From a bacterium (GTDB lineage Bacteria; Chloroflexota; Dormibacteria; UBA8260; Bog-877): a stretch of 12,508 nucleotides of DNA. How positions within the stretch are numbered: the stretch's first letter is position 1; each line of letters starts with the position of its first letter. Shown here piece by piece: positions 6,331 to 12,508 of this stretch. The translations under genes were made by a program, and so were the position numbers. The stretch spans positions 1 through 12,508 of the forward strand of contig JAJYWM010000221.1 of NCBI GenBank assembly GCA_021791455.1, written 5' to 3'. The notes under the pieces were generated by a model. It had not been told where the DNA came from and did no database searches. It saw nothing but the letters and a program-made list of their open reading frames with translations.

Positions 6331-7074
6331 CTAGGGACAGGTCCAGCTCCCGGAGATGTTGCCCTCATTGCCGCCGAACAGAGTCTGGTTTCCCGAGGTC
6401 TGCTGGGAGGGTGACTGGCCCACGGGAGCTCCGAAGCTGATGCCGAAGCTGCCTGAGCGGCCACTCTTGTCGACCGTGAGGCTACCCGCACCCTGATAGA
6501 CGCCATTTTCGTAGCCGGCCTCATAGGTCAGCGAGGGCTGGGATCCTGTTGGCGTGACCCGCATGGTCACTTGGTCAGAGAATCCGCCACCGATGGGGGG
6601 ATCGGTCAGCCGCTGACCCGCGCGAAGGTGGGTGAGGGTGACCACGACCTTCGCTCCCTGGACCAAGCCCGAAATCTCGACCTTGTGATCGTTGTCGCTG
6701 CAGGCGACATGCGCCGCTGTGTCGGGCAGGACGCCGAAGCCGTAGGCCTCGTCGATTTCGAATGCGGTGGGCGGCAAGGAGCTTTGCCCAGGAGTGCTTG
6801 TCACCTTTGGGCTGGGCTGAACCCCGATGGTCTCAGACGGGGCCACGCTGCATCCGGCGGCCAGAAGAACAACGCCCAATGCCACTACCAAAATGCTCCA
6901 CCTTGACCGGACCCGTGATTGGCGGCCACGGCTGCGAAGACGAACTCCAGGCTTCCCGCAGAAGCCCAGGCCCGCCCAATCTCGTGGGCCAGGGTCAGTT
7001 GTGCGACCGGATCGAAGGGTGTCGCTGCCGACTCGTGTCATTGGCCTCTCATCTCGGGCTGGCGACCCAAGCAT
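6331..7074 (-). CDS. Putative secreted lipoprotein, function unknown
   Basis: Seen: up to 247 aa. A basic stretch (RSRGRQSRVRSRW) is followed by a hydrophobic core (SILVVALGVVLLAAGC) ending in a lipobox, with Cys75 as the predicted lipidated residue, then a Ser/Thr/Pro-rich tether (about 76-105) and an extracytoplasmic domain with repeated beta-strand patterns (KVVVTLTHL, QVTMRVTP, GAGSLTVD, GSFGISFG). The tail is rich in Gln, Asn and Gly and ends near a lone Cys. Known: a lipobox directs diacylglyceryl transfer and anchoring to the outer face of the membrane. Odd: about 50 residues precede the hydrophobic core, which is long for a signal peptide. The ATG at codon 12 (7041) has GAGAGG three bases upstream and may be the real start; no other in-frame start precedes the core. 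No functional family recognised. Confidence 0.75.
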   Translation of the reverse strand: MLGSPARDERPMTRVGSDTLRSGRTTDPGPRDWAGLGFCGKPGVRLRSRGRQSRVRSRWSILVVALGVVLLAAGCSVAPSETIGVQPSPKVTSTPGQSSLPPTAFEIDEAYGFGVLPDTAAHVACSDNDHKVEISGLVQGAKVVVTLTHLRAGQRLTDPPIGGGFSDQVTMRVTPTGSQPSLTYEAGYENGVYQGAGSLTVDKSGRSGSFGISFGAPVGQSPSQQTSGNQTLFGGNEGNISGSWTCP

Positions 7075-7421
7075 CTGGCGATGTTAACACTCAACGTCAG
7101 TGTGCTCGAAGAGCCCCATGGTGGTATACGAAGTCCCCGAGGCTGGTCTTGAAGGCTTCCTCGTGGCTACCAACTAGGCGCCCCTCACCGTGGGCGAGTG
7201 GCCGCCGAGCACGGCGGTCGCGAGCTGTCGCGAAGAACTGAACGTGGCCATAGCATCGCCTGGCGGGAGTCCGTGCCGTCCCCACCGGCAGTGCGGACGC
7301 GGATGATCCGACCGTTGGCCGCGAGTTGACTCCATCACCCTTCGTCAAGTGGTCGCAAGCTGGTCCAATAGTCGCTTCCCCCGTCCTCCGAGGTGGTGCT
7401 ACCCTAGCCGAGGAGGGAGAA
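7075..7421. other. Divergent intergenic region between lipoprotein and PRC-barrel genes
   Basis: 347 bp without a supported gene. It must hold the promoters of both flanking genes, but no convincing -35/-10 pair was found on either strand. It contains two abutting hairpins (7202-7233), a TGTTAACA palindrome at 7082-7089 just upstream of the lipoprotein start, and a loose TTGAC/GTCAA inverted repeat (7326-7330/7344-7348). Short frames crossing it have no recognisable product. Confidence 0.5.
7202..7233. repeat. Two abutting perfect hairpins
   Basis: CCGCCG-AGCA-CGGCGG (7202-7217) is followed without a gap by TCGCGA-GCTG-TCGCGA (7218-7233). Both have 6-bp stems and 4-nt loops. The second arm TCGCGA is self-complementary, so it is both a direct and an inverted repeat. 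Neither hairpin is followed by a T-run. Confidence 0.5.
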
Positions 7422-7775
7422 ATGTTCGAAGCAGACGACATCCGTGATTGGCTGGGTCACGACGTGGTCGATGAGAGCGGCGACAAGATCGGAGAGTTCG
7501 AGGCGATCTACTACGACACCGCGACCGACCTCCCATCGTTCGCCACTGTGAAAGTGGGGATGCTCTCGCACCGGCTGGTGTTCGTGCCGCTCGACCAGGC
7601 CAAGGTAGGTCCGGGCTTCCTCAAGGTCGCCTACGGCAAGAAGTTGGTCCAGGACGCCCCAGCCATCGACACCGACGGGGGGCTGGAGGCGGCGGACGAA
7701 GGCGCCGTCTTCGAGCACTACCATCTCGCGTACAACCCCGGGGCTACCGGGGAGAGAAGGCTGGCGCGCCGCTGA
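7422..7775 (+). CDS. PRC-barrel domain protein
   Basis: Seen: 117 aa. Residues about 4-78 have the PRC-barrel pattern: an opening DIRDWLGHDVVDESGDKIGEFEAIYYD, strands FATVKVGM and HRLVFVPLDQA, and FLKVAYGKKLVQDAP. A short acidic segment (about 80-100) and a basic tail end the protein. No signal or membrane segment. Known: PRC-barrels are small beta-barrels found in RimM and photosynthetic reaction centre H subunits; free-standing versions are common in soil bacteria, often stress-associated, and lack a defined reaction. The ATG at 7422 is preferred over upstream frame extensions because AGGAGG lies at 7411-7416, five bases ahead. It appears monocistronic and converges on the SnoaL-like gene. 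Domain call is firm, role unknown. Confidence 0.9.
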   Translation: MFEADDIRDWLGHDVVDESGDKIGEFEAIYYDTATDLPSFATVKVGMLSHRLVFVPLDQAKVGPGFLKVAYGKKLVQDAPAIDTDGGLEAADEGAVFEHYHLAYNPGATGERRLARR

Positions 7776-7782
7776 CCGGCCG

Positions 7783-7874
7783 GCGGCTCCGCCCAGCCGC
7801 TGGCGAATGCGAATCAGGCGAGGTGATCGGCTGGGGTGAGGAGGTGCCCACACGGCTCCGGGCCGTTCGGCCCG
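7783..7874. terminator. Candidate hairpin terminators in convergent intergenic region
   Basis: Between the convergent PRC-barrel and SnoaL-like genes lie GCGGCT-CCGCCC-AGCCGC (7783-7800) and the stronger CGGGCC-GTTC-GGCCCG (7859-7874). Neither has a T-tract, so termination is inferred from position and stem strength only. The rest of this roughly 200-bp gap shows no gene. Confidence 0.35.
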
Positions 7875-7978
7875 CTGACCTGTGTCACATGGCCGCGCTT
7901 GAGGCAAGACCTGAGGGCGGCGAGCGCGCGGACCCCTGGCCGGGCCAGAGTGATCGGCCGAGTCAGAGGTCTTGAAAG

Positions 7979-8338
7979 CTATTCCCGGGGAACCTCCGGG
8001 CGATCTATGATGCGCAGCCACGAGCCATCACGCTGCTGGCGCAGCACCTGGACGCGAACCCCGGTGCCGTCGGCGGACCTCGTCGACGTCAGAGCCAGAG
8101 TCTCAAAGCGCACCGTGGGTATGGCGACCTCCTGTCCAAACTGCACCCCGGCATCCACCATCTCCTGGTAGATTTCCCGAATCGAGTCCTTCCCGATGAC
8201 GGGCTGGTCAGCTGGATACGCGAGCACAGCGGTTTCCTCGTACAGGTCGGCCGCGCCCTTGGCGTCCCCGCCATTGAGTCGCTCCGCCAGCATCCGGCTC
8301 AATTCCTCAGGCTCTTTAGCACCTGTGTTGGGACTCAT
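7979..8338 (-). CDS. SnoaL-like / NTF2-fold small protein
   Basis: Seen: 119 aa. The start EELSRMLAERLNGGDAKGAA, then DLYEETAVLAYPADQPVIGK and DSIREIYQEMVDAGVQF, is the N-terminal helix pair and first strand typical of SnoaL/DUF4440 proteins; the end (RVQVLRQQRDGSWLRIIDRP) is the usual closing beta-hairpin with Gly-Ser-Trp. Known: this cone-shaped fold serves as a ketosteroid isomerase-like enzyme or as a ligand-binding protein, and the sequence alone does not fix the substrate. The ATG at 8338 has a strong ribosome site, AAAGGAGG, five bases upstream (8344-8351). It lies 91 bp downstream of the AhpD-like gene on the same strand, but a stem-loop sits between them, so cotranscription is uncertain. 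Confidence 0.85.
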   Translation of the reverse strand: MSPNTGAKEPEELSRMLAERLNGGDAKGAADLYEETAVLAYPADQPVIGKDSIREIYQEMVDAGVQFGQEVAIPTVRFETLALTSTRSADGTGVRVQVLRQQRDGSWLRIIDRPEVPRE

Positions 8339-8391
8339 GCCGCCCTCCTTTCAGAATGTTCCTGCACGCCTGGTTGATTCACGCCCGCCGC

Positions 8392-8418
8392 TGTCCCCTG
8401 CCGGCCGGCTTGGGGACA
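8392..8418 (-). terminator. Stem-loop between AhpD-like and SnoaL-like genes
   Basis: A perfect 7-bp stem, TGTCCCC (8392-8398) with GGGGACA (8412-8418), encloses a 13-nt loop containing CCGGCCGG. It begins 11 nt after the AhpD-like stop codon. It could terminate or attenuate transcription before the SnoaL-like gene. No T-run follows on the minus strand. Confidence 0.4.
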
Positions 8419-8429
8419 AGCCCAGCGGG

Positions 8430-8945
8430 TCATGGAGAGTAGCTTCCCGGCAGCCAGGCGTGGGTTGCGACCCCAAGGTGATTCCACGCGTTGACCGTCA
8501 CTACGACGCTGACCAGGGCCGCCAGCTCACCCGCGCTGAAGACGCGCGCCGCGGTGGCCCAGACCGGTTCCGGAACATGCCCTTGGGCGCAGAGCGTGAT
8601 CGCCTCCGCAAGCTCGAGGGCTGCCTCCTCCCTCTCGCTGAAGAACGGAGCCTCTCGCCAGGCCGGGAGAGCGTCTAGTCGCTGATCCGACTCGCCTGCC
8701 GACCGAGCGTCCTTCGAGTGCATGTCGATGCAGTAGGCGCATCCGTTGAGCTGGGAGGCCCGCAGCCTGACCAGTTCACGAAGGCTCTGGCTGAGGCCCG
8801 CACGGTCGGCCTCGGCTTCAGCTGTGCGCCCGAGGGCGGCCATGGCGGAGGCGAAGCTTGGGGCTGCGGCTTCGAAGTCCAGCCGGGGGGTCCATGGGCG
8901 TCCACCGGCGTCGCTTGCGGAAGATCGCGATGATACGTCGTTCAC
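8430..8945 (-). CDS. AhpD-like carboxymuconolactone decarboxylase family protein
   Basis: Seen: 171 aa from this start. The core SLRELVRLRASQLNGC-AYCIDMH carries the AhpD catalytic signature: E57, the CxxC pair C69/C72 and H76, with Glu twelve residues before the first Cys as in AhpD. Later parts (SEREEAALELAEAITL, then SAGELAALVSVVVTVNAWNHLGVA) match the family's second helical half. Known: such proteins are helical, oligomeric thiol-disulfide proteins, many with peroxidase-type activity; true decarboxylases lack the CxxC, so a redox role is more likely here. The GTG at 8943-8945 is chosen because it leaves the regulator half-sites in the gap; an in-frame ATG at 8990 would add 15 residues. 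Neither has a clear ribosome site. It diverges from the MocR-type regulator, its likely controller. Confidence 0.85.
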   Translation of the reverse strand: MNDVSSRSSASDAGGRPWTPRLDFEAAAPSFASAMAALGRTAEAEADRAGLSQSLRELVRLRASQLNGCAYCIDMHSKDARSAGESDQRLDALPAWREAPFFSEREEAALELAEAITLCAQGHVPEPVWATAARVFSAGELAALVSVVVTVNAWNHLGVATHAWLPGSYSP

Positions 8946-8964
8946 GGGAGCTACTCTGGAGCGG

Positions 8965-9014
8965 AAGTGGCCTTTTGTTAAGGTCCACATCTGTGACGAA
9001 TTGTTGGGCCACTT
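8965..9014. promoter_or_regulatory. Repeated AAGTGGNC-type half-sites, candidate MocR operator
   Basis: AAGTGGCC at 8965-8972 (plus), ATGTGGACC on the minus strand at 8990-8982, and AAGTGGCC again on the minus strand at 9014-9007, clustered around the two divergent starts. The first two form an imperfect inverted repeat. They resemble motifs reported for PdxR/MocR regulators (AAGTGG cores). The third lies just inside the regulator's coding region, which would suit autoregulation. Confidence 0.45.
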
Positions 9015-10366
9015 CTGGAGTTGACCTACACCTCGAACTGACCGGTCACCGACGCAGACAGGCTCTGGAACAGGCTCTGCGGGACGCGGTTGCCGACGGC
9101 CGTCTTCCGTCCGGAAGCCGCCTTCCCTCGTCGCGCAGTCTGGCCGAGGATCTCGGCCTGGCCCGCAACACCGTGGTCGAGGCGTACTCCCAGCTGGTCG
9201 CTGAGGGCTGGCTGTCCGCTCGGCGCGGATCGGCGACTCGAGTCTGCGCGCATGTCCCCACCACCCACCCAGGTCAAGTGGAGGGGCCCGAGGTCACACG
9301 CGGCTTGCCCTACGATCTGCGCCCCGGTGGGCCCGACCTGTCGTCGTTCCCGCGGAGCGCCTGGATCACAGCCAGCCGGAGGGCGTGGTACGCGGCCAGC
9401 TTCGCGGACCTCGGCTACGGTGACCCCATGGGCACGGGCCAGCTGCGCCATGCGCTGGCTGGCTACCTCGGCCGCGCCCGCGGAGTCCGCACCGACGCCT
9501 CGCGGATCATGATCTGCTCGGGCTTCACCCAGGCCTGGGCCCTCCTCTGCCGCACCCTGCTGGAGCGCGGAGCCGACTCGGTGGCGCTGGAGGCGTATGG
9601 GCTGCAGCACCTGGGTCAGATCGCAGCCCAGAGCAAGTTCTCGGTCGTGAGCGTCCCGGTCGATGAGGAGGGGGCGGACTTCGCCCTGGTGCCGGCGGCC
9701 TCGGCGGCGGTGGTCACACCGGCGCACCAGTTTCCCCTGGGCTGGGTGCTCTCCCCGCAGCGCAGGCGTGCCGCCGTCGGCTGGGCTCGGGCAACACGTG
9801 CCTTGATCGTGGAGGACGACTACGACGGCGAGTTCCGGTACGACCGCGACCCGCTGGGCGCTCTGCAGGGCCTGGATCCGGAGCACATCATCTACGTGGG
9901 AACAGCCAGCAAGACCCTGGCTCCCGGCCTCCGGCTCGCCTGGCTCGCCCTGCCCCCCGATCTGGTCCGGCCACTGGAGTCGATCAAGCTCCTTACTGAC
10001 AGGCACGCCCCGGTCTTGGAGCAGTTGACCTTGGCCCAGTTCATCAGCTCCGGGGCCTACGACCGCCATATCCGTCGCCGGCGCCTCGTTTATCGGCACC
10101 GGCGAGACCTTCTGGTGGCGGCTCTGGGTGCCGGCAGAGTCGAGGGAGCCTCCGCGGGACTCCACGTCATCATCCGGCTGCCGGAGGGGATGGCCGAGGC
10201 GACAGCCATCTCGAGAGCAGCCGAAAGGGGACTCGCCGTGGAAGGGCTGCAGGCCTACCGGCTTGGGGCTCAGGACCATGCGCCCTCACTGGTGGTCGGC
10301 TACGCAGGCCCTCCGGACCATCTCTATCCGAAGGCCCTGTCCGCCCTGCTTGCCGCCCTGGACTGA
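8993..10366 (+). CDS. MocR/PdxR-type GntR-family regulator with aminotransferase-like domain
   Basis: Seen: 457 aa. Residues 13-85 are a GntR winged helix (QALEQALRDAVADGRLPSGS, RLPSSRSLAEDLGLARNTVV, then EGWLSARRGSATRV). The rest is a class I aminotransferase-like domain with DDYDGEFRYD at 275-284 and GTASKTLAPGLRLAWL, whose K307 is the predicted PLP-linked lysine. Known: MocR-type proteins bind PLP through this domain and usually control vitamin B6, GABA or amino-acid genes; they generally do not act as transaminases. The family's usual length is about 450-500 aa, so it is complete. The GTG at 8993 is chosen because the conserved part begins soon after and upstream extension would run through the divergent promoter region; AAGG lies nine bases ahead. 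Likely target: the divergent AhpD-like gene. The ligand is not deducible. Confidence 0.92.
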   Translation: MTNCWATSGVDLHLELTGHRRRQALEQALRDAVADGRLPSGSRLPSSRSLAEDLGLARNTVVEAYSQLVAEGWLSARRGSATRVCAHVPTTHPGQVEGPEVTRGLPYDLRPGGPDLSSFPRSAWITASRRAWYAASFADLGYGDPMGTGQLRHALAGYLGRARGVRTDASRIMICSGFTQAWALLCRTLLERGADSVALEAYGLQHLGQIAAQSKFSVVSVPVDEEGADFALVPAASAAVVTPAHQFPLGWVLSPQRRRAAVGWARATRALIVEDDYDGEFRYDRDPLGALQGLDPEHIIYVGTASKTLAPGLRLAWLALPPDLVRPLESIKLLTDRHAPVLEQLTLAQFISSGAYDRHIRRRRLVYRHRRDLLVAALGAGRVEGASAGLHVIIRLPEGMAEATAISRAAERGLAVEGLQAYRLGAQDHAPSLVVGYAGPPDHLYPKALSALLAALD

Positions 10367-10464
10367 CTCCGGCCCGGCAGGGGACGTCGCGGAGCCCGGG
10401 CCCGTACCTGGAAGGAAAAACAGGATCGTGAGGGAGCCCGGCGCTGCTGGCCCGCGAACTGCCC

Positions 10465-10496
10465 ACCTCGGGAGGTCACGACGGTCCCCGGGCCGT
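10465..10496. terminator. Tandem hairpins in convergent gap between MocR-type and cysteine desulfurase genes
   Basis: ACCTC-GG-GAGGT (10465-10476) and a near-palindrome ACGGTC-CCCG-GGCCGT (10481-10496) lie in the middle of the 223-bp convergent gap. They could serve as a bidirectional terminator, but no T-tract is present. Nothing else was recognised in the gap. Confidence 0.3.
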
Positions 10497-10589
10497 TCAT
10501 TCGGATGCCTGCCCCTGATGGGTCTGCCAGCGGATGGCGAGGCCCTGGCCGCACGTCACCCGCGGTTCGGGGCCGGGTGAGGCGCCACC

Positions 10590-11780
10590 TCAAGCGGTGA
10601 CTGGGGTCCTCCGCAACGCTAAAACCTCTCGCGCGACGATCTCAGCCGCTCGGTCGACTTGTTCCTCAGTCGTGGCCCTGCCCAGGGTGAGCCGCAGGTG
10701 CGCTGCCGCCAACTCAGGGCTGAGCCCCATAGCCAGCAGGACGTGCGACGGGGCCAGGGACCCGCTGGTACAGGCGGAACCCGCTGACGCGCAAACCCCC
10801 GCTCGGTCGAGGCGGAGCAGGAGCAGCTCGCCCTCCACCTGAGGAAAGGCCAGGGTGCAGAAGTTGGGCAGGCGCCGGGGAGGGGAGGCGCCTGTCGGGA
10901 TCGCGTCCGGGACCAAATGCAGGATCCTGCTTTGCAGCCGGCAGGAGAGGTCGAACAGGCGCCGCGCCTCCCCGGCACGCTCGCGCTCGGCGAGGAGAGC
11001 GGCGGTGCCGAGGCCCACGATCCCCGGGACGTTCTCGGTGCCGGAGCGCCGGGTCCTCTCCTGGCCCCCCCCGGTCACCTGCGGATTCAGCTGCGTCCCT
11101 TGCCTGACGTACAGCGCACCCACTCCCTTGGGGCCGTACACCTTGTGGGCGGAAACGGTGAGCAGGTCCACCCCGAGCTGGCCCACGTCCAGTGGCAGCT
11201 TGCCCAGCGCCTGGGTGGCATCGGTGTGAAAGAGCGCCCGAGACCCCTCGTGCACCAGACGGGCGAGTTCGGACACCGGCTCGATTGTGCCCACCTCGTT
11301 GTTGGCAAGCATCACGGACACCAAGATGGTCTGGGGAGCAAGGGCCTGCGAGATTGACTCGGGATCAACCAGCCCCCATCTGTCTACGGGCACGACCGTC
11401 AGCGAAAAGCCCATGGCCTCAAGCGCCCTGGCGGTCTCCAGGACCGCCTCGTGCTCGATGGCGGAGACGATTATGTGGCCCGGCTGGGAGTGATGCTCCA
11501 TGGCGACCCCCCGCAGCGCCAGGTTGTCCGCCTCACTTCCGCCGCCGGTGAAGACGACCTCACGAGGCCTACATCCCAGGACTTGAGCCAGCTGGTCGCG
11601 GGCCGTGTCCACCAGGGCCCGGCCAGCGCGACCCGCGGAATGCACGCTGGACGGGTTGCCGAAGACCTCCTCCAGGGCGGGCCGCATCGCGTCTCGGACC
11701 TCGGACCTGACCGGGGTCGTGGCCGCGTGATCCAGATATATGGAAGGGTTGGCCCGGGAGGGCTCAGGACTCCCTACCAT
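10590..11780 (-). CDS. iscS: Cysteine desulfurase, NifS/IscS type
   Basis: Seen: 396 aa, near the family norm. It opens with YLDHAATTPV (15-24), followed by GNPSSVHSAGR (41-51), TGGGSEADNLAL (78-89), the PLP-stacking His in IEHEAV (H110), HTDATQ (185-190), the Schiff-base Lys in SAHKVYGPKG (K213), RSGTEN (245-250), and the catalytic Cys in SACTSG (C337). Known: this PLP enzyme converts L-cysteine to L-alanine and carries the released sulfur as a persulfide on the catalytic Cys, supplying Fe-S cluster assembly, tRNA thiolation or cofactors. All key residues are present. The ATG at 11780 lies inside the end of the zinc-ribbon gene (17-nt overlap), suggesting coupled expression. No scaffold (IscU/SufU) or thiouridylase gene is in view, so the sulfur acceptor, and iscS versus nifS naming, is unsettled. 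Confidence 0.93.
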   Translation of the reverse strand: MVGSPEPSRANPSIYLDHAATTPVRSEVRDAMRPALEEVFGNPSSVHSAGRAGRALVDTARDQLAQVLGCRPREVVFTGGGSEADNLALRGVAMEHHSQPGHIIVSAIEHEAVLETARALEAMGFSLTVVPVDRWGLVDPESISQALAPQTILVSVMLANNEVGTIEPVSELARLVHEGSRALFHTDATQALGKLPLDVGQLGVDLLTVSAHKVYGPKGVGALYVRQGTQLNPQVTGGGQERTRRSGTENVPGIVGLGTAALLAERERAGEARRLFDLSCRLQSRILHLVPDAIPTGASPPRRLPNFCTLAFPQVEGELLLLRLDRAGVCASAGSACTSGSLAPSHVLLAMGLSPELAAAHLRLTLGRATTEEQVDRAAEIVAREVLALRRTPVTA

Positions 11781-12093
11781 GACCCGGTTCCAGCAGGGCT
11801 GTCAATGGCCCGTGGTAGCCCACCAGGGCCCGATGTACCTCAAGAAGCTCGTCGGTCGATATCGGGGGCATTGTGTCCTCGGCCGCCTGGGTGTCCGCGG
11901 CCGCCACCTCCTCCCCGCCTTGGACCTCGAGCGCCACCACGAAGGCCATGTCGCATTTGCGGCACGTCACCTCGATCGTGTACTGCTGGCCCCGGTGGGT
12001 GAGCTGCCGCATCTTGCAGTCGGCAAGGGAGCGGCGGCAGACGGGGCAGCGGTAGTCGCCAGCGTGTTGCCGCAGAAGTGTGAGTATGTCCAT
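11764..12093 (-). CDS. Small zinc-ribbon protein
   Basis: Seen: 109 aa. Two CxxC knuckles, C16-P-V-C19 and C44-R-K-C47, plus an extra C26, frame a strand-rich segment (QQYTIEVTC, then MAFVVALEV) typical of a zinc ribbon. The C-terminal half is acidic and then helical (TDELLEVHRALVGYHGPLTALLE). The ATG at 12091-12093 is preferred over a longer frame from 12156 because AGGA precedes it by seven bases and a TATACT promoter element lies just upstream, inside the longer version. Its end overlaps the cysteine desulfurase start by 17 nt, so the two are probably translated together. Inference: a metal-binding or regulatory partner in sulfur or metal handling, or a generic nucleic-acid-binding ribbon. 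Family name not recognised. Confidence 0.8.
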   Translation of the reverse strand: MDILTLLRQHAGDYRCPVCRRSLADCKMRQLTHRGQQYTIEVTCRKCDMAFVVALEVQGGEEVAAADTQAAEDTMPPISTDELLEVHRALVGYHGPLTALLEPGHGRES

Positions 12094-12109
12094 AACAGTT
12101 CCTGTTTCG

Positions 12110-12115
12110 AGTATA
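12110..12115 (-). promoter_or_regulatory. -10-like TATACT upstream of zinc-ribbon gene
   Basis: TATACT on the minus strand differs from TATAAT at one base and stands out in a GC-rich background. It would place transcription start about 10 nt before the zinc-ribbon ATG. No recognisable -35 lies at the usual distance, so this is a weak call. Confidence 0.35.
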
Positions 12116-12131
12116 AATCCAGGCACCATGC

Positions 12132-12147
12132 CGGGCCGGCCCCCGGT
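12132..12147 (-). terminator. GC-rich hairpin just after dehydrogenase stop
   Basis: On the minus strand CCGGG-GGCCGG-CCCGG, containing the palindrome GGGCCGGCCC (12133-12142), begins 1 nt after the dehydrogenase stop. It could terminate that transcript before the zinc-ribbon gene. There is no T-run, so this rests on position and stem alone. Confidence 0.35.
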
Positions 12148-12148
12148 T

Positions 12149-12508
12149 TCAGGCAAGCCGGCTCAACACTGCTGAGGTGAACTCCTCGGTCCTTGATGAT
12201 CCCCCGAGGTCGGCGGTCCTGATCCCACTGGAGCAGACCTCCATGGTCGCCTCCCTGATCCTAACCCCGAACTCCGCAAGCTGGTCGTGTCGCACCTGCT
12301 CAAGCAGGGCAGCCACCGCCAGGATCATCGACATGGGGTTGGCCACGTGGCGCCCCTCCAGGGCTGGCGCCGTCCCATGGGGGGCCTCGGCCATGACCAC
12401 GCTCTGGTCCCCCTGCTGGTCAAAACCGATCATCATGGACTCGCTGCCGGCCAGGGTTCCGTAGAGGGCCAGCACCATGTCAGAGAGGATGTCCCCGTCC
12501 CGGTTCAG
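12149..12508 (-). CDS. Isocitrate/isopropylmalate dehydrogenase family protein, C-terminal part
   Basis: Seen: the last 119 residues of a protein whose start lies beyond the right edge. NRDGDILSD near the visible start matches the metal-binding GDxxSD of beta-decarboxylating dehydrogenases. EAPHGTAPALEGRHVANP is the family's nucleotide-binding loop, and PMSMILAVAALLEQV the following helix. Known: members oxidise and decarboxylate isocitrate, 3-isopropylmalate, homoisocitrate or tartrate using NAD or NADP. The substrate-specifying residues are in the missing part. Odd: the position after HGTAP is Ala-Leu, neither the Asp-Ile usual in NAD-type nor the Lys-Tyr of E. coli-type NADP isocitrate dehydrogenase. 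It is followed on the same strand, 55 nt later, by the zinc-ribbon gene. Confidence 0.88.
   Translation of the reverse strand: MNRDGDILSDMVLALYGTLAGSESMMIGFDQQGDQSVVMAEAPHGTAPALEGRHVANPMSMILAVAALLEQVRHDQLAEFGVRIREATMEVCSSGIRTADLGGSSRTEEFTSAVLSRLA

Noticed and set aside
7326..7354. TTGACT as a -35 for the PRC-barrel gene
   Set aside because: No -10-like hexamer lies 16-19 nt downstream, so a promoter cannot be supported.
9026..10279. Minus-strand frame (417 aa) opposite the MocR-type gene
   Set aside because: The plus strand encodes an unmistakable GntR winged helix and PLP-lysine motif; the antisense frame has none.
10324..10593. Small minus-strand frame in the convergent gap after the cysteine desulfurase
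   Set aside because: Arg/Pro/Gly-rich composition, no ribosome site, and it runs antisense into the MocR-type gene end.
12094..12156. Longer version of the zinc-ribbon protein starting at 12156
   Set aside because: The extra residues overlap the dehydrogenase end, span the TATACT element and hairpin, and lack a ribosome site; the ATG at 12093 is better supported.
1..12508. CRISPR array, tRNA or rRNA genes
   Set aside because: No regularly spaced repeats, cloverleaf with a CCA-type end or conserved rRNA segments were seen on either strand.

Overview
This is a high-GC bacterial window with no rRNA, tRNA or CRISPR. Codon use, the many GTG/TTG starts and the gene families fit a GC-rich soil-type lineage such as Actinomycetota, Chloroflexota or a Dormibacterota-like group. 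No gene here is a reliable taxonomic marker, so the phylum is inference.

Left third (1-5086, all minus strand): a tightly packed five-gene operon, transcribed right to left and running off the left edge. In order of transcription: a 447-aa protein with helix-turn-helix segments; a 258-aa protein with an alanine-rich, probably coiled-coil N-terminus; a 317-aa BREX-type (BrxD/DUF2791-like) ATPase relative whose Walker A and Walker B residues are lost; a 415-aa BrxD-like ATPase with intact Walker motifs; and a superfamily II helicase with an N-terminal winged-helix segment (247 aa visible). Junctions are +19, +4, -4 and +2 nt, and only one of the five genes starts with ATG. The layout suggests one multiprotein machine that remodels or surveys DNA. 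It resembles the ATPase/helicase part of BREX, but no methyltransferase or PglZ is visible. This is the strongest candidate here for an undescribed system.

5087-6310: a gene-free stretch holding two perfect 12-bp inverted repeats and smaller palindromes, then a decayed IS1182-type transposase (stops, frameshifts, missing second half). Such a flank fits an accessory island or insertion hotspot.

6331-8338: a minus-strand lipoprotein gene; a 347-bp intergenic region with two abutting hairpins; a plus-strand PRC-barrel protein; and a minus-strand SnoaL/NTF2-like protein.

8430-10366: a divergent pair, an AhpD-like carboxymuconolactone decarboxylase family protein (minus) and a MocR/PdxR-type PLP-dependent regulator (plus). 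Repeated half-sites between them make the regulator a likely controller of the AhpD-like gene and perhaps of the SnoaL-like gene beyond it.

10590-12508 (minus strand): the C-terminal part of an isocitrate/isopropylmalate-type dehydrogenase, then a small zinc-ribbon protein overlapping a complete NifS/IscS-type cysteine desulfurase by 17 nt. This segment looks like ordinary housekeeping metabolism.
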